From: Billgrantia antri
GTDB taxonomy: Bacteria > Pseudomonadota > Gammaproteobacteria > Pseudomonadales > Halomonadaceae
Reading direction: 5' to 3'
Length of the DNA stretch: 64,000 nucleotides
Assembly: GCF_019430905.1 (NCBI RefSeq)
Contig: NZ_JAHYCA010000007.1
Location: forward strand, 62,001-126,000
Positions within the stretch are counted from its first letter, which is position 1. Each line of letters starts with the position of its first letter. Made by a program: the position numbers and the translations under genes. The notes beneath the pieces are model-generated. The model did no database searches and had not been told where the DNA came from. It saw only the letters and a list, made by a program, of their open reading frames with translations. Positions 41,808 through 50,930 of this stretch are shown piece by piece.

Positions 41808-42620
41808 ATGACCTTGCCGTCCCGCTTCCAGCCCAGCCCGGGTTCGATCATCGACTTCCCCCCCGAAGCCAGCTGCTTCCAGATCGAGGGGCTGGGGTTG
41901 TCCTATAGCGGCAAGCCGGCGCTGCGAGGGCTCTCGCTGCGGGTTCCCCGGCACCGGGTCACGGCGTTCATCGGCCCGTCGGGCTGCGGCAAGTCGACGC
42001 TGCTGCGGGCGCTCAACCGGCTGCACGACCTCAACGAGGAGGTGAGCTACGAGGGAAAAATCCGGCTCGAAGGCGAAGACATCCACGCGCCCGAGGTGGC
42101 AGTGGACGAACTGCGCCGACGTGTCGGCATGGTGTTCCAGGTGCCCAACCCCTTTCCCATGTCGATCTACGACAACGTGGCCTTCGGGCTGCGCCTGCAG
42201 GGGGGGCTGACCCGCCGGCGCATGGACGACATCGTCGAATGGGCGCTGAATGCCGCGGCGCTCTGGGATGAGGTTAAGGATCGCCTGCGTGCCTCGGCAT
42301 GGTCGCTCTCCGGCGGTCAGCAACAGCGTCTGGTGATCGCTCGCTCGCTGGCGGTACGCCCCGAGGTGCTGTTGCTCGACGAGCCGGCCTCGGCGCTGGA
42401 CCCGATCTCTACACTCAAGATCGAGGAGCTGATTCGCAGCCTGAAGTCGCAGCTTACGCTGATCCTGGTCACCCACAACATGCAGCAGGCGGCGCGGGTT
42501 TCCGACTATACCGCCTTCCTGCAGGACGGCGAACTGGTGGAGTACGCCCCCACCGACACCCTGTTCACCAACCCCAGCCTGCGTCGCACCGAGAACTACA
42601 TTACCGGCCGCATGGCCTGA
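41808..42620 (+). CDS. pstB: Phosphate ABC transporter ATP-binding protein PstB
   Basis: ATPase of the Pst importer, 270 residues. It has Walker [23 protein letters not shown], the PstB-specific [24 protein letters not shown] signature [16 protein letters not shown], Walker [14 protein letters not shown] and [13 protein letters not shown]. The ATG at 41808 is used; a GAGGAG lies about 14 bases upstream, rather far, and a TTG at 41787 overlapping pstA is an alternative. phoU follows after 33 bases. Confidence 0.95.
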   Translation: MTLPSRFQPSPGSIIDFPPEASCFQIEGLGLSYSGKPALRGLSLRVPRHRVTAFIGPSGCGKSTLLRALNRLHDLNEEVSYEGKIRLEGEDIHAPEVAVDELRRRVGMVFQVPNPFPMSIYDNVAFGLRLQGGLTRRRMDDIVEWALNAAALWDEVKDRLRASAWSLSGGQQQRLVIARSLAVRPEVLLLDEPASALDPISTLKIEELIRSLKSQLTLILVTHNMQQAARVSDYTAFLQDGELVEYAPTDTLFTNPSLRRTENYITGRMA

Positions 42621-42653
42621 CGAGGCCGGCCACGCCAGCCCGAGGAGAGAACG

Positions 42654-43382
42654 ATGGACATCACCAGCGATACCCACAGTCAGCACATATCCCGCCAGTT
42701 CAACCAGGAGCTGGAAGCGCTCAAGACCCACCTGATGACCATGGGCGGGCTGGTCGAGCAGCAGGTCCAGGAGGCGATCCAGGCGCTGCTCGATGGCGAC
42801 AGCCGCCTGGCGGAGAAGGTGCGCGATCGCGATCGCGACGTCAACGCCATGCAGCTCAAGATCGACGACGAGTGTACCCGGGTGCTGGCCCGCCGCCAGC
42901 CGGCGGCCTCCGACCTGCGCCTGGTGCTGGCGGTGATTCGTGCCACCGCGGATCTCGAGCGCATCGGCGACGAAGCGAGCAAGATCGCGCGCAACGCGCT
43001 GACCCTGATCGACGGCGGCAACAACGTCCGCGGCCTGGTCGAAGTACGCCACATCAGTGAGCACGTTCGCCGCATGCTGCGCGACGCTTTGACCGCCTTC
43101 GCCCGCTTCGACACCGAGCTGGCCCTGCAGGTGGTGCACGAGGACGACTCGGTGGACGATGAGTACGGCAGCGCCATGCGCTCGCTGATGACCTTCATGA
43201 TGGAGGACAGCCGCGCCATCGGCCCGGTGCTCAACGTCATGTGGATCTTGCGTGCGCTGGAGCGGGTCGGCGATCATGCCGACAACCTCGCCGAGTACGT
43301 CATCTATCTGGTCAAGGGACTCGACATTCGTCACATGGACCCGGATCAGATCGACGAGGATGCGCTGACGCGCAAGGAGTAA
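42654..43382 (+). CDS. phoU: Phosphate signalling regulator PhoU
   Basis: Links the Pst transporter to PhoR so that the Pho regulon is silent when phosphate is plentiful. It has 242 residues in two three-helix PhoU repeats. Conserved helix motifs are MTMGGLVEQQVQEAIQAL and the metal-site-like LRLVLAVIRATADLERIGDEASKIAR, repeated later as MWILRALERVGDHADNLAE. GAGGAGAG lies about 7 bases upstream. It closes the pstCAB-phoU unit. Confidence 0.95.
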   Translation: MDITSDTHSQHISRQFNQELEALKTHLMTMGGLVEQQVQEAIQALLDGDSRLAEKVRDRDRDVNAMQLKIDDECTRVLARRQPAASDLRLVLAVIRATADLERIGDEASKIARNALTLIDGGNNVRGLVEVRHISEHVRRMLRDALTAFARFDTELALQVVHEDDSVDDEYGSAMRSLMTFMMEDSRAIGPVLNVMWILRALERVGDHADNLAEYVIYLVKGLDIRHMDPDQIDEDALTRKE

Positions 43383-43402
43383 CTACCCGAGAGAGGATTC
43401 GG

Positions 43403-44134
43403 ATGCTGAACGCCTTTGCGGCGCTGACGCGCGGGACGCGGCTGGTCTATGGCCGCGGCCTGCGCCGCTATGTTTACGCCCCTATCGCCGTCAACCTGAT
43501 GGTCTATTCGGCCATGCTCTACTACGTGATCAGCCACTTCGGCGGCTGGCTGGAGAGCTGGATGGCCATGGTACCGGCCTGGCTCGGCTGGTTGGAATGG
43601 CTGATCTGGCCGCTATTCGTGGCTAGCCTGGTGTTGATCGTGTTCTTCACCTTCACCCTGGTGACCCACCTGATCGCCGCGCCCTTCTATGGCTTCCTGG
43701 CGGCCAAGGTGGAAGTGCAGGCCACCGGCCGGCCGCCGCTCGACGACCGCGGCCTGGCGCGCACGGCGGTGGATGCCCTGGGGCGCGAGCTGGTCAAGCT
43801 CGGCTACATCCTGCCGCGCGCCCTGGTGCTGCTGGTAATCAGCTGGATTCCCGCGCTCAATGTCGCCGCCCCTTTCTTGTGGGCGCTGTTCTCGGCCTGG
43901 ATAATGGCGATCACCTATCTCGATTATCCCATGGACAACAACAAGGTGAGTTTCGCCGACATGCGTCGCCGGCTCTCCTCGCATACCTGGCACACTCTCA
44001 CCTTCGGCGGCTGGGTGACGCTGATCACCTGGATACCGCTGGCCAACCTGTTCCTGCTGCCCGGCGCCGTGGCCGGCGCCGTGCTGATGTGGGACCGCCA
44101 CTATCGCGGCGAACGTGATCTCGCCACGACGTGA
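43403..44134 (+). CDS. cysZ: CysZ-family membrane protein (EI24 domain)
   Basis: Inner-membrane protein of the CysZ/EI24 family, in relatives a sulfate permease. It has 243 residues from ATG 43403 with AGAGAGGA 5 bases upstream. The hydrophobic segments are at ~20-45, 65-95, 140-175 and 205-230, with the family signature VTHLIAAPFYGFLAAKVE. It follows phoU by 20 bases and so may be expressed with the phosphate genes; a role in sulfate transport there would be unusual. It is convergent with phoR (29-base gap). Confidence 0.85.
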   Translation: MLNAFAALTRGTRLVYGRGLRRYVYAPIAVNLMVYSAMLYYVISHFGGWLESWMAMVPAWLGWLEWLIWPLFVASLVLIVFFTFTLVTHLIAAPFYGFLAAKVEVQATGRPPLDDRGLARTAVDALGRELVKLGYILPRALVLLVISWIPALNVAAPFLWALFSAWIMAITYLDYPMDNNKVSFADMRRRLSSHTWHTLTFGGWVTLITWIPLANLFLLPGAVAGAVLMWDRHYRGERDLATT

Positions 44135-44163
44135 GCCGTGACGCCGTTCGTGACTGTCTCGCT

Positions 44164-45483
44164 TCAGCGTTCGGAGACTTGCTTTGCCGTCGCCTCGGCC
44201 ACCACCAGCCGGGAGGCGGGGAACACGCAGCGGAACAGGGCTCCGCGGCCTGGGTGGGAGTCGATCTCGAGGTAGGCGTCGTGGCGTAGCAGCACGTGCT
44301 TGACGATGGCCAGTCCCAGGCCGGTGCCACCACTTTCGCTGCTGCGTCCCTTGTCGACCCGATAGAAGCGCTCGGTGAGCCGGGGGATATGCACCGGGTC
44401 GATGCCCTCGCCGTCGTCTTCCACCTCGAGACAGGCGCCCCTGGGGTGCGATTTCCAGCGCAGCACGATGTGGCTGCCCTCGGGGGTGTAGCGCACCGCG
44501 TTGGAGGCCAGGTTGGACAGCGCGCTGTGGATCTCGCTATCGCTGCCGAGCAGGCATTGCGCCTCATCGAGCTCCACCCGGATCTGCTGGCGGCCGGCCG
44601 CCAGCGCCTCGGCGTCGCGGCGCACCTCTTCGAGCAGCGTGGCCATGGGCAGCGGCCGATGGTCCTCGCCGCCCTGGTCGATCTCCAGCCGAGACAGCAA
44701 CAGCAGGTCGTTGACCAGGTTCTGCATGCGGGTCGTCTGCTCCTGCATGCGGGTCAGGCCCTGAGCGAGCCGAGGCGGCAACTGCTGGGCATAGGTGACG
44801 TAGGTCTCGAGGTAGCCGGCCAACACCGTCAACGGCGTACGCAGCTCATGGGAGACATTGGCGACGAAATCGCGGCGCATCTCCTCCAGGCGGTGCAGGC
44901 GGGTAATGTCACGCGCCATCACCAGGCGTTCGTCGTCACCGTAGAGCGTAATCTGGAACTGCAGGACCTGGCGTTCGTCGACCGGGGAGGCCAGCGTCAG
45001 CGGCTCGCGATAATCGCGGGCGTTGAAGTAGGCGACGAAGCGGGGATCACGCACCAGGTTGGTGATGTGCTGGCCGCGGTCATGGGCCGCCTTGAGCCCC
45101 AGCATGCGTTCGGCGGCGCTGTTCCACCATTCCAGATCGCCGTGCGGGTCGAGCATCACCACGCTGTCACGCATTGCCTCGGAGGACTCCTGAATGCGCT
45201 TCAGGGTTGCCTGCAGACGGTGTTGGGTATGTCGCTGACCCTTCTGGTAGCGGTACAGGCGGTCGAACAGCTCGCCCCACAGGCCGGTGGCCGCGGGCGG
45301 TTCGCTGTGCGGGTTGCGGGTCAGCCAACGGCGCAGGGCATGCAGCTGGCGAAGATGATAGATGAGGCGCAGGGCGAGCCCCGCGGCGAGCCCCAGCCCG
45401 GGGGCGGAAAACAGCCAGCCGACCAGGCTGCCCGCCACGGCGAGCAGGCCGAGACGCCAGAGTTCATGGCTCCAGGAGCGCAC
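44164..45483 (-). CDS. phoR: Phosphate regulon sensor histidine kinase PhoR
   Basis: Membrane sensor kinase that phosphorylates PhoB under phosphate limitation. It has 439 residues from a GTG at 45483 with AAGGG 6 bases upstream (E. coli 431). An N-terminal membrane hairpin (~residues 10-45) is followed by a PAS domain (~95-190, VVMLDPHGDLEWWNSAAERMLG). The H-box is FVANVSHELRTPLT with His212. N, G1 and G2 boxes are SNLASNAVRYTPEG, VEDDGEGIDPVHIPR and GGTGLGLAIVKH. Only one base separates it from the phoB stop. Confidence 0.95.
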   Translation of the reverse strand: MRSWSHELWRLGLLAVAGSLVGWLFSAPGLGLAAGLALRLIYHLRQLHALRRWLTRNPHSEPPAATGLWGELFDRLYRYQKGQRHTQHRLQATLKRIQESSEAMRDSVVMLDPHGDLEWWNSAAERMLGLKAAHDRGQHITNLVRDPRFVAYFNARDYREPLTLASPVDERQVLQFQITLYGDDERLVMARDITRLHRLEEMRRDFVANVSHELRTPLTVLAGYLETYVTYAQQLPPRLAQGLTRMQEQTTRMQNLVNDLLLLSRLEIDQGGEDHRPLPMATLLEEVRRDAEALAAGRQQIRVELDEAQCLLGSDSEIHSALSNLASNAVRYTPEGSHIVLRWKSHPRGACLEVEDDGEGIDPVHIPRLTERFYRVDKGRSSESGGTGLGLAIVKHVLLRHDAYLEIDSHPGRGALFRCVFPASRLVVAEATAKQVSER

Positions 45484-45484
45484 G

Positions 45485-46174
<690 letters not shown>

Positions 46175-46225
46175 CCCGAAGCCTCGCGGTCAGTGACGGG
46201 TCGGTGACGATCTCACCACGTCATC

Positions 46226-46243
46226 ATGACACTTGGATGACAA
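46226..46243 (-). promoter_or_regulatory. Pho box upstream of phoB
   Basis: Read on the minus strand the site is TTGTCAT-CCAA-GTGTCAT, two 7-bp repeats with a 4-base spacer, each one mismatch from CTGTCAT. It lies between ubiA and phoB, 52 bases before the phoB start. Confidence 0.7.
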
Positions 46244-46257
46244 CGCGGCCATAGGGG

Positions 46258-47151
46258 CTAGACACCGGCGGCAGGCCACAGGCTTAGCGCGATGCCGGCG
46301 AACGCCAGCAGCCCCGACCAGTGGTTGTTGAGGAAGGCCTGGAAGCAGCGATCGCGCTCGCGCCGGCGGATCAGGAACTGCTGGTGGACGAAGGTGGCGG
46401 CCATGCCCGCCAGGCCCAGCCAGTGGAACGCGCCCAGCTCGAGGCGCAGCCCGACCCAGCCCAGCAGGCCCAGGGTGACCAGCTGCAGCAGGCCGATCAT
46501 GGCGCGATCGGTACGACCGAACAGCACCGCCGTGGACTTGATGCCGATCTTGAGGTCGTCGTCGCGATCGACCATGGCGTACTCGGTGTCGTAGGCCACC
46601 GTCCACGCCACGTTGGCGGCGAATAGTAGCCAGGCTTCCAGGGGCACATGACCCAGCACCGCACCGAAGGCCATCGGGATCGCCCAGGAGAAGGCGGCGC
46701 CGAGAAACAGCTGCGGCAAATGGGTATAGCGCTTCATGAACGGATAGATGAATGCCAGCGCCACGCCCACCAACGAGAGCAGGATGGTAAACGGGTTGGT
46801 GAACAGCACCAGCACGAAGGCCGAGGCGACCAGACCGGCGAACAAGCCCTTGGCCTCGCGTTCGCTGATGCGCCCGGTGGCCAGCGGCCGGTTCTTCGTA
46901 CGCTTCACGTGACCGTCGAAATGGCGGTCGGCGTAGTCGTTGATCACGCAGCCCGCGGCGCGCATCAGGTAGACCCCGGCGACGAAGATCAGCAGCAGGT
47001 GGCGTTCGGGAACCCCGGCGGCGGCCACCCACAGCGCCCACAGCGTGGGCCACATCAGCAGCCAGGTGCCGATGGGGCGATCCAGCCGCATCAGGTGCAG
47101 GAAGTCGGGCACGCGGGCCAGCCCCTTGGGGCGCATCAGAGAGCGTTCCAT
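46258..47151 (-). CDS. ubiA: 4-hydroxybenzoate polyprenyltransferase UbiA
   Basis: Membrane enzyme that prenylates 4-hydroxybenzoate in ubiquinone synthesis. It has 297 residues with about eight or nine membrane helices. Both aspartate-rich motifs are present: [20 protein letters not shown] (~residues 69-88) and [19 protein letters not shown] (~190-208). It follows ubiC by 29 bases, so product and substrate enzymes are cotranscribed. GGAGACACCG precedes the ATG. Confidence 0.95.
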   Translation of the reverse strand: MERSLMRPKGLARVPDFLHLMRLDRPIGTWLLMWPTLWALWVAAAGVPERHLLLIFVAGVYLMRAAGCVINDYADRHFDGHVKRTKNRPLATGRISEREAKGLFAGLVASAFVLVLFTNPFTILLSLVGVALAFIYPFMKRYTHLPQLFLGAAFSWAIPMAFGAVLGHVPLEAWLLFAANVAWTVAYDTEYAMVDRDDDLKIGIKSTAVLFGRTDRAMIGLLQLVTLGLLGWVGLRLELGAFHWLGLAGMAATFVHQQFLIRRRERDRCFQAFLNNHWSGLLAFAGIALSLWPAAGV

Positions 47152-47180
47152 CGGTGTCTCCTCATTCGATGGCGATCATC

Positions 47181-47768
47181 CTAGCGTGATGGCAAGCCCA
47201 ATTCATCCGCCATCGCGTCGAGGAAGAACTCCTGTACCAGCACGGCGAAACGGCCGTGGCGGAATACCGAACGCCGTCCCCAGGGGCCGAACGCCGGGTG
47301 AAAGGACGCTGTGGCGGTCGTGATCTCGATGGGGCTGCGCTGCAGATCGGGCTGACGGAACAGCCAACTGCCCAGCGAGCGCTCACCAAGCCGTTCGAGG
47401 CGCTGGCCACGCAGCTGCGCCAGCGGAGCCACCGAACGCGCCACCACCCAGGGCCGCTCGTCGAGGCACAGCGCCACTTCCCGCAGCCAGGCGAGACGAT
47501 CGAGGGGCAACCCGAGCGCCTGGGCTTCGTCGAGGCTTGGCTTGCCCAGGTGCTGGCCGAGCAGGCGCACGCGGAAGGCACGGCCGGCGCCGGCTTCGAT
47601 CAACCGAGCGGTGAGCGAATCCCGCGTGGCCACCCAGGCCCACCAGGCTGGGCTCATTGCTGGCCGGCCCGCCAGCAGTGGGCGCCAAGAGGCGGCAAAC
47701 GAGGAACGGGTATGGCGCTCCGTGCGGTTGCGGGTCACCGGCACCTCCGGGTCGAATATGGGGCGCAT
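47181..47768 (-). CDS. ubiC: Chorismate lyase UbiC
   Basis: Cleaves chorismate to 4-hydroxybenzoate and pyruvate, the first ubiquinone-specific step. It has 195 residues from ATG 47768. The family features seen are WVATRDSLTARLIE, REVALCLDERPWVVARSV (ligand-binding Arg), LGERSLGSWLF with the active-site region, and WGRRSVFRHGRFAVLVQEFFLDAM at the C terminus. Motif likeness is moderate, but position directly before ubiA supports the call. It is divergent from the reductase gene. Confidence 0.9.
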   Translation of the reverse strand: MRPIFDPEVPVTRNRTERHTRSSFAASWRPLLAGRPAMSPAWWAWVATRDSLTARLIEAGAGRAFRVRLLGQHLGKPSLDEAQALGLPLDRLAWLREVALCLDERPWVVARSVAPLAQLRGQRLERLGERSLGSWLFRQPDLQRSPIEITTATASFHPAFGPWGRRSVFRHGRFAVLVQEFFLDAMADELGLPSR

Positions 47769-47850
47769 AGTGTAACATGCGGTCCTGACGCACTTGCGTG
47801 CGCCATGCTGTGTTTCGCCGTGTACGGGCAGCTTTTTTACAAGGAGTTCC

Positions 47851-49011
47851 ATGAGCGCACCTCTCACTATCATCGGCTCCGGGATGGCGGGCATCGGTCT
47901 GCTCAAGCAGCTGCGAGCGCTGGGTGTCGAGCGCCCCGTCACCCTGATCACTGGCGACAGCGGCGACGACTATTCCAAGCCGCTGCTCTCCACCGGCTTC
48001 GCCAAGCGTCTGGCCCCCGAAAAGCTGGCGGCACGCTCGGCGCTGGAGGTGGCCGCTCAGCTGGGCGCGGTGGTGCGCACCCACACCCGGGTCGGCACCG
48101 TCGACCCGCAGGAGCATTGCCTGCACATCGGCGAAGAGCGCCTGGCCTACGGCGAGCTGGTACTGGCCACCGGGGCCGCTCCGGCGGTGCCGTTCGCCAT
48201 CCCCGAGGCGCTTGCCGGTCGCCTCTTCACGATCAACGATCTCGACGACTATCGCGCCTTTCATGCCGCCCTCGAGGCACTGGCTCGGCCTGCCCGCGTG
48301 GCTATCATCGGTGCCGGCCTGGTGGGCTGCGAGTTCGCCAACGACCTGGCGGCGGGCGGCCATGCGGTGAGTCTGGTGGCGCCGGAGCAGGCACCGCTGC
48401 CGCGCCTGTTGCCGGAGCCGTTGGGGCGCGCGCTGGGCGAGGTGTTCCGCGACGCCGGCATGACGCTCTATCTGGGACGCGGCCTGGAGCGGCTGGAACC
48501 GGCGGGTGGCGACGTCGGTCTGGTGCTGGAGGATGGCCAAGGGCTCGAGGCCGACCTGGTTCTGGTGGCCACCGGACTGCGCCCGCGCAGCGAGCTGGCC
48601 CGCGAGGCCGGCCTGGAGGTGAGCGAAGCCGGCATCCAGGTCGACCGTTACCTGGCGACATCGGCACCCGGCGTGCACGCCCTGGGCGATGTGGCCTGCG
48701 TGGCCGGAATCAACGCCATGTACGTCCAGCCGCTGCAGGCCAGCGCCAAGGCGCTGGCACGGACACTGGCCGGCACGCCTACCCAAGTGAGCTACGGTGC
48801 CTGGCCGGTGCTGGTCAAGACGCCGCTGCTGCCGGTAGTGGCGCTGCCTCCGCTACAGGCGCCTGCCCGCTGGCGAATCGAGGGGGATGGTACCGACCTG
48901 GTCGCCTTTGCCGAGGATCAGGACGAACGTTTGATCGGCTTTGCGTTGACAGGAGCCTGCGTGAAGCGGAAAGTTGAGCTGGCGCGAGCGACGCCGCCGT
49001 TGCTAGGCTAG
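47851..49011 (+). CDS. FAD-dependent NAD(P)/rubredoxin reductase-like protein
   Basis: Pyridine-nucleotide disulfide-oxidoreductase family flavoprotein, 386 residues, closest in layout to rubredoxin reductase (RubB/AlkT). The FAD motif is TIIGSGMAGIGLLKQLR (~residues 6-22), the NAD(P) motif VAIIGAGLVGCEFANDLA (~150-167), then VATGLRPRSELA and GVHALGDVACV. AAGGAG lies 5 bases before ATG 47851. In P. aeruginosa rubB lies between HU and ubiC in the same region with two rubredoxin genes; here no rubredoxin gene is present beside it. Confidence 0.82.
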   Translation: MSAPLTIIGSGMAGIGLLKQLRALGVERPVTLITGDSGDDYSKPLLSTGFAKRLAPEKLAARSALEVAAQLGAVVRTHTRVGTVDPQEHCLHIGEERLAYGELVLATGAAPAVPFAIPEALAGRLFTINDLDDYRAFHAALEALARPARVAIIGAGLVGCEFANDLAAGGHAVSLVAPEQAPLPRLLPEPLGRALGEVFRDAGMTLYLGRGLERLEPAGGDVGLVLEDGQGLEADLVLVATGLRPRSELAREAGLEVSEAGIQVDRYLATSAPGVHALGDVACVAGINAMYVQPLQASAKALARTLAGTPTQVSYGAWPVLVKTPLLPVVALPPLQAPARWRIEGDGTDLVAFAEDQDERLIGFALTGACVKRKVELARATPPLLG

Positions 49012-49209
49012 TCACGTCATCGCCTCGGCCGGCTGCGCAGTGCGAGCCGCCGTTGGTCGACACGCTTGGTGCTTCAAGGGCAAGGGACGAACCCGCACAT
49101 GGGAACGGGCTCTCCCGGGGAAGTGACAGGCGGCTCGAACTTGACCACTGATGAATAACAACATACCGGCACCATGCCGGGACATAGCCAATACCAGGAG
49201 GGCTGTAGT

Positions 49210-49488
49210 ATGCGTAAGCCAGATCTTGCTGCGGCAATTGCCGAGCGTGCGGAACTTTCCAAGGACAAGGCCAGCCAGGTGCTCAACGTCATTCTCGACG
49301 AGATCACCGGTAGCGTGGCCCAGGGGCAGGACGTGTCACTGATCGGGTTTGGTACCTTCACCGTGCGTGAGCGCGCAGCCCGCACCGGCAAGAACCCCCA
49401 GACCGGCCAGCCGTTGGCCATTCCGGCCAGCAAGACCGTGGCCTTCAAGCCGGGCAAGGGTCTCAAGGACGCCGTTGGCAAGGGTTGA
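49210..49488 (+). CDS. HU-family nucleoid-associated DNA-binding protein
   Basis: Small basic DNA-bending protein of the HU/IHF family, 92 residues from ATG 49210 after AGGAGGG. The N-terminal helices are MRKPDLAAAIAERAELSKDKA, and the beta-arm region has GFGTFTVRERAARTGKNPQTG followed by IPASKTVAFKPGKGLKDAV. The GKNPQTG arm is the DNA-binding ribbon. The location matches the HU gene next to rubB in Pseudomonas. A hairpin follows the stop. Confidence 0.95.
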   Translation: MRKPDLAAAIAERAELSKDKASQVLNVILDEITGSVAQGQDVSLIGFGTFTVRERAARTGKNPQTGQPLAIPASKTVAFKPGKGLKDAVGKG

Positions 49489-49513
49489 TTCGTCGTCTCG
49501 AATCCTCTCGTGA

Positions 49514-49536
49514 CGCGGCCTGACCGTCAGGCCGCG
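49514..49536 (+). terminator. Terminator-like hairpin after the HU gene
   Basis: A perfect 10-bp stem CGCGGCCTGA / TCAGGCCGCG closes a CCG loop, 25 bases after the HU stop. The tail ATATCTCTTCTCC is T-rich but broken. Confidence 0.65.
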
Positions 49537-49569
49537 ATATCTCTTCTCCACGCTCGGATCGGACTCGAC

Positions 49570-49926
49570 ATGAAGCTGCGACTGATGCTGTGGCTGCTGG
49601 GTTTGATGCTCAAGCGTGCCCAGCGCCGCAAGCCGGGGTTCCGCCGGACGCTCTCCGAGATGCGCCGCCTCGATTGGGGTATCGCCACCGAGGATCTCGC
49701 CATTGCGCGCCACTTCCGTATGTCCCCCCAGGGCATCCAGACCGGTGCTGGGTTGCCGGTGGACCTCGACCTGGAGCTGCGCTTCGACGACGAGGCCACT
49801 GCCGTAAGGGTGCTGCGCAAGCCGACCCAGCAAGCCTTTCTCGACGGCATGATGGCCGGCAAGGTGCGCCTGGTCGGCGACTCGAGTGACCTGAAGAAGC
49901 TGCAGAAACTGCTCAAGCAGCTTTGA
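49570..49926 (+). CDS. Small protein, possible SCP2-like lipid-carrier fold
   Basis: A 118-residue protein with an N-terminal hydrophobic/basic stretch (LRLMLWLLGLMLKRAQRRK). Its C-terminal half has the order of an SCP2 domain: a beta segment with VDLDLELRFDDEATAVRVL, then QQAFLDGMMAGKVRLVGDSSDLKKLQKLLKQL. In SCP2 proteins such a G-K-x-x-x-x-G-D segment precedes the last helix. I do not recognise the family firmly. The ribosome-binding site is weak. LysR starts 35 bases later. Confidence 0.6.
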   Translation: MKLRLMLWLLGLMLKRAQRRKPGFRRTLSEMRRLDWGIATEDLAIARHFRMSPQGIQTGAGLPVDLDLELRFDDEATAVRVLRKPTQQAFLDGMMAGKVRLVGDSSDLKKLQKLLKQL

Positions 49927-49961
49927 CCGCCTCCCGACAGACTTTCACGGCGTGACGTGAC

Positions 49962-50930
49962 GTGGACATTCCCCACCAGCGGCTAGTCTATTTTCGAGTC
50001 ACCCTCGAGTCCGGCTCGGTACGGCAGGCAGCCGCGCGGCTCGACATAGCCCCCTCGGCGGTCAGCCGACAACTCAACCTGTTGGAAGAAGCGCTGGGGG
50101 CCACCCTGCTGGAGCGCAAACGCAGCGGCATCCGCCCTACTCCGGTGGGCGAGATGCTGCTGGAATACTGCGAGCGGCGCGGCGCCCTCGACGAGAGCTT
50201 CATCACTTCGCTGGAGGCCTACCAGAGGCTGGAGACCGGCACCGTATCGCTGGTGGTGGGCGAGGGCTTCGTCGGTGACCTGATCGCCAAGCCACTGCGC
50301 GAGTTCACCGAACGCTATACCGGTATCCAGCTCGACATCCACTTGGCGGGCACCTCAGGCATCATCGAGGCGATCATCGACGAACAGGCCCATATCGGCC
50401 TGATGTTCCATGAGCGCACGCATCACCAGCTGCGCCTCTGGGTCTCCAGCCCGCAGCCGCTGATGGCCATCCTGCCACCCGAGCATCCGCTGGCCGAGCG
50501 GGCCGAGCCCCTGACCCTGGCTCAACTCAGCGAGGAGCCGATGGCGATGTGGGATCCCAGCCACCAGGTGCGGCAGATGGTCGACCAGGCCTTTCACCAG
50601 GCGCGGCTGCGTCCGCGCATGAGCATGAATACCAACTCCATGGCGGTATTGGCGCAGTACGTGCGCAGCGGCATGGGCATCACCCTGCTGCCGGCCTTTG
50701 CCGTGGCCCGCGATCTCGAAGCGGGAACGCTGGTGGCGCGACCGGTCGACGATCCGCTGTTCCTGCGCTCCCAGGCGCACATGGTCACCCGCATCGGGCG
50801 CCAGCAGCCCAAGGCCAGCGTGCTGCTGCTGCGTCACCTGCAGCGCTGGATGCAGGCCTTCCGTGGCGCCGCAGTGCCCTCCCTCGAGAGCGCTGCGGCG
50901 GGCGGCGATCAGCCTACGCCGTTACCGTAG
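49962..50930 (+). CDS. LysR-family transcriptional regulator
   Basis: A 322-residue LysR regulator, probably controlling the convergent metabolic operon at 50909-55912. The N-terminal winged helix has FRVTLESGSVRQAAARLDIAPSAVSRQLNLLEE (~residues 11-43). The co-inducer domain follows with LVVGEGFVGDLIAKPL and, late, YVRSGMGITLLPAFAV. The start is GTG 49962, with a poor ribosome-binding site, so it is uncertain. Its 3' end overlaps the end of the aldehyde dehydrogenase gene by 22 bases on the opposite strand. The inducer is unknown. Confidence 0.88.
   Translation: MDIPHQRLVYFRVTLESGSVRQAAARLDIAPSAVSRQLNLLEEALGATLLERKRSGIRPTPVGEMLLEYCERRGALDESFITSLEAYQRLETGTVSLVVGEGFVGDLIAKPLREFTERYTGIQLDIHLAGTSGIIEAIIDEQAHIGLMFHERTHHQLRLWVSSPQPLMAILPPEHPLAERAEPLTLAQLSEEPMAMWDPSHQVRQMVDQAFHQARLRPRMSMNTNSMAVLAQYVRSGMGITLLPAFAVARDLEAGTLVARPVDDPLFLRSQAHMVTRIGRQQPKASVLLLRHLQRWMQAFRGAAVPSLESAAAGGDQPTPLP

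Noticed and set aside
46904..46912. TTCACGTGA, the core of a parS site
   Set aside because: Only the core matches, it lies in ubiA coding sequence, and it is 34 kb from parB.
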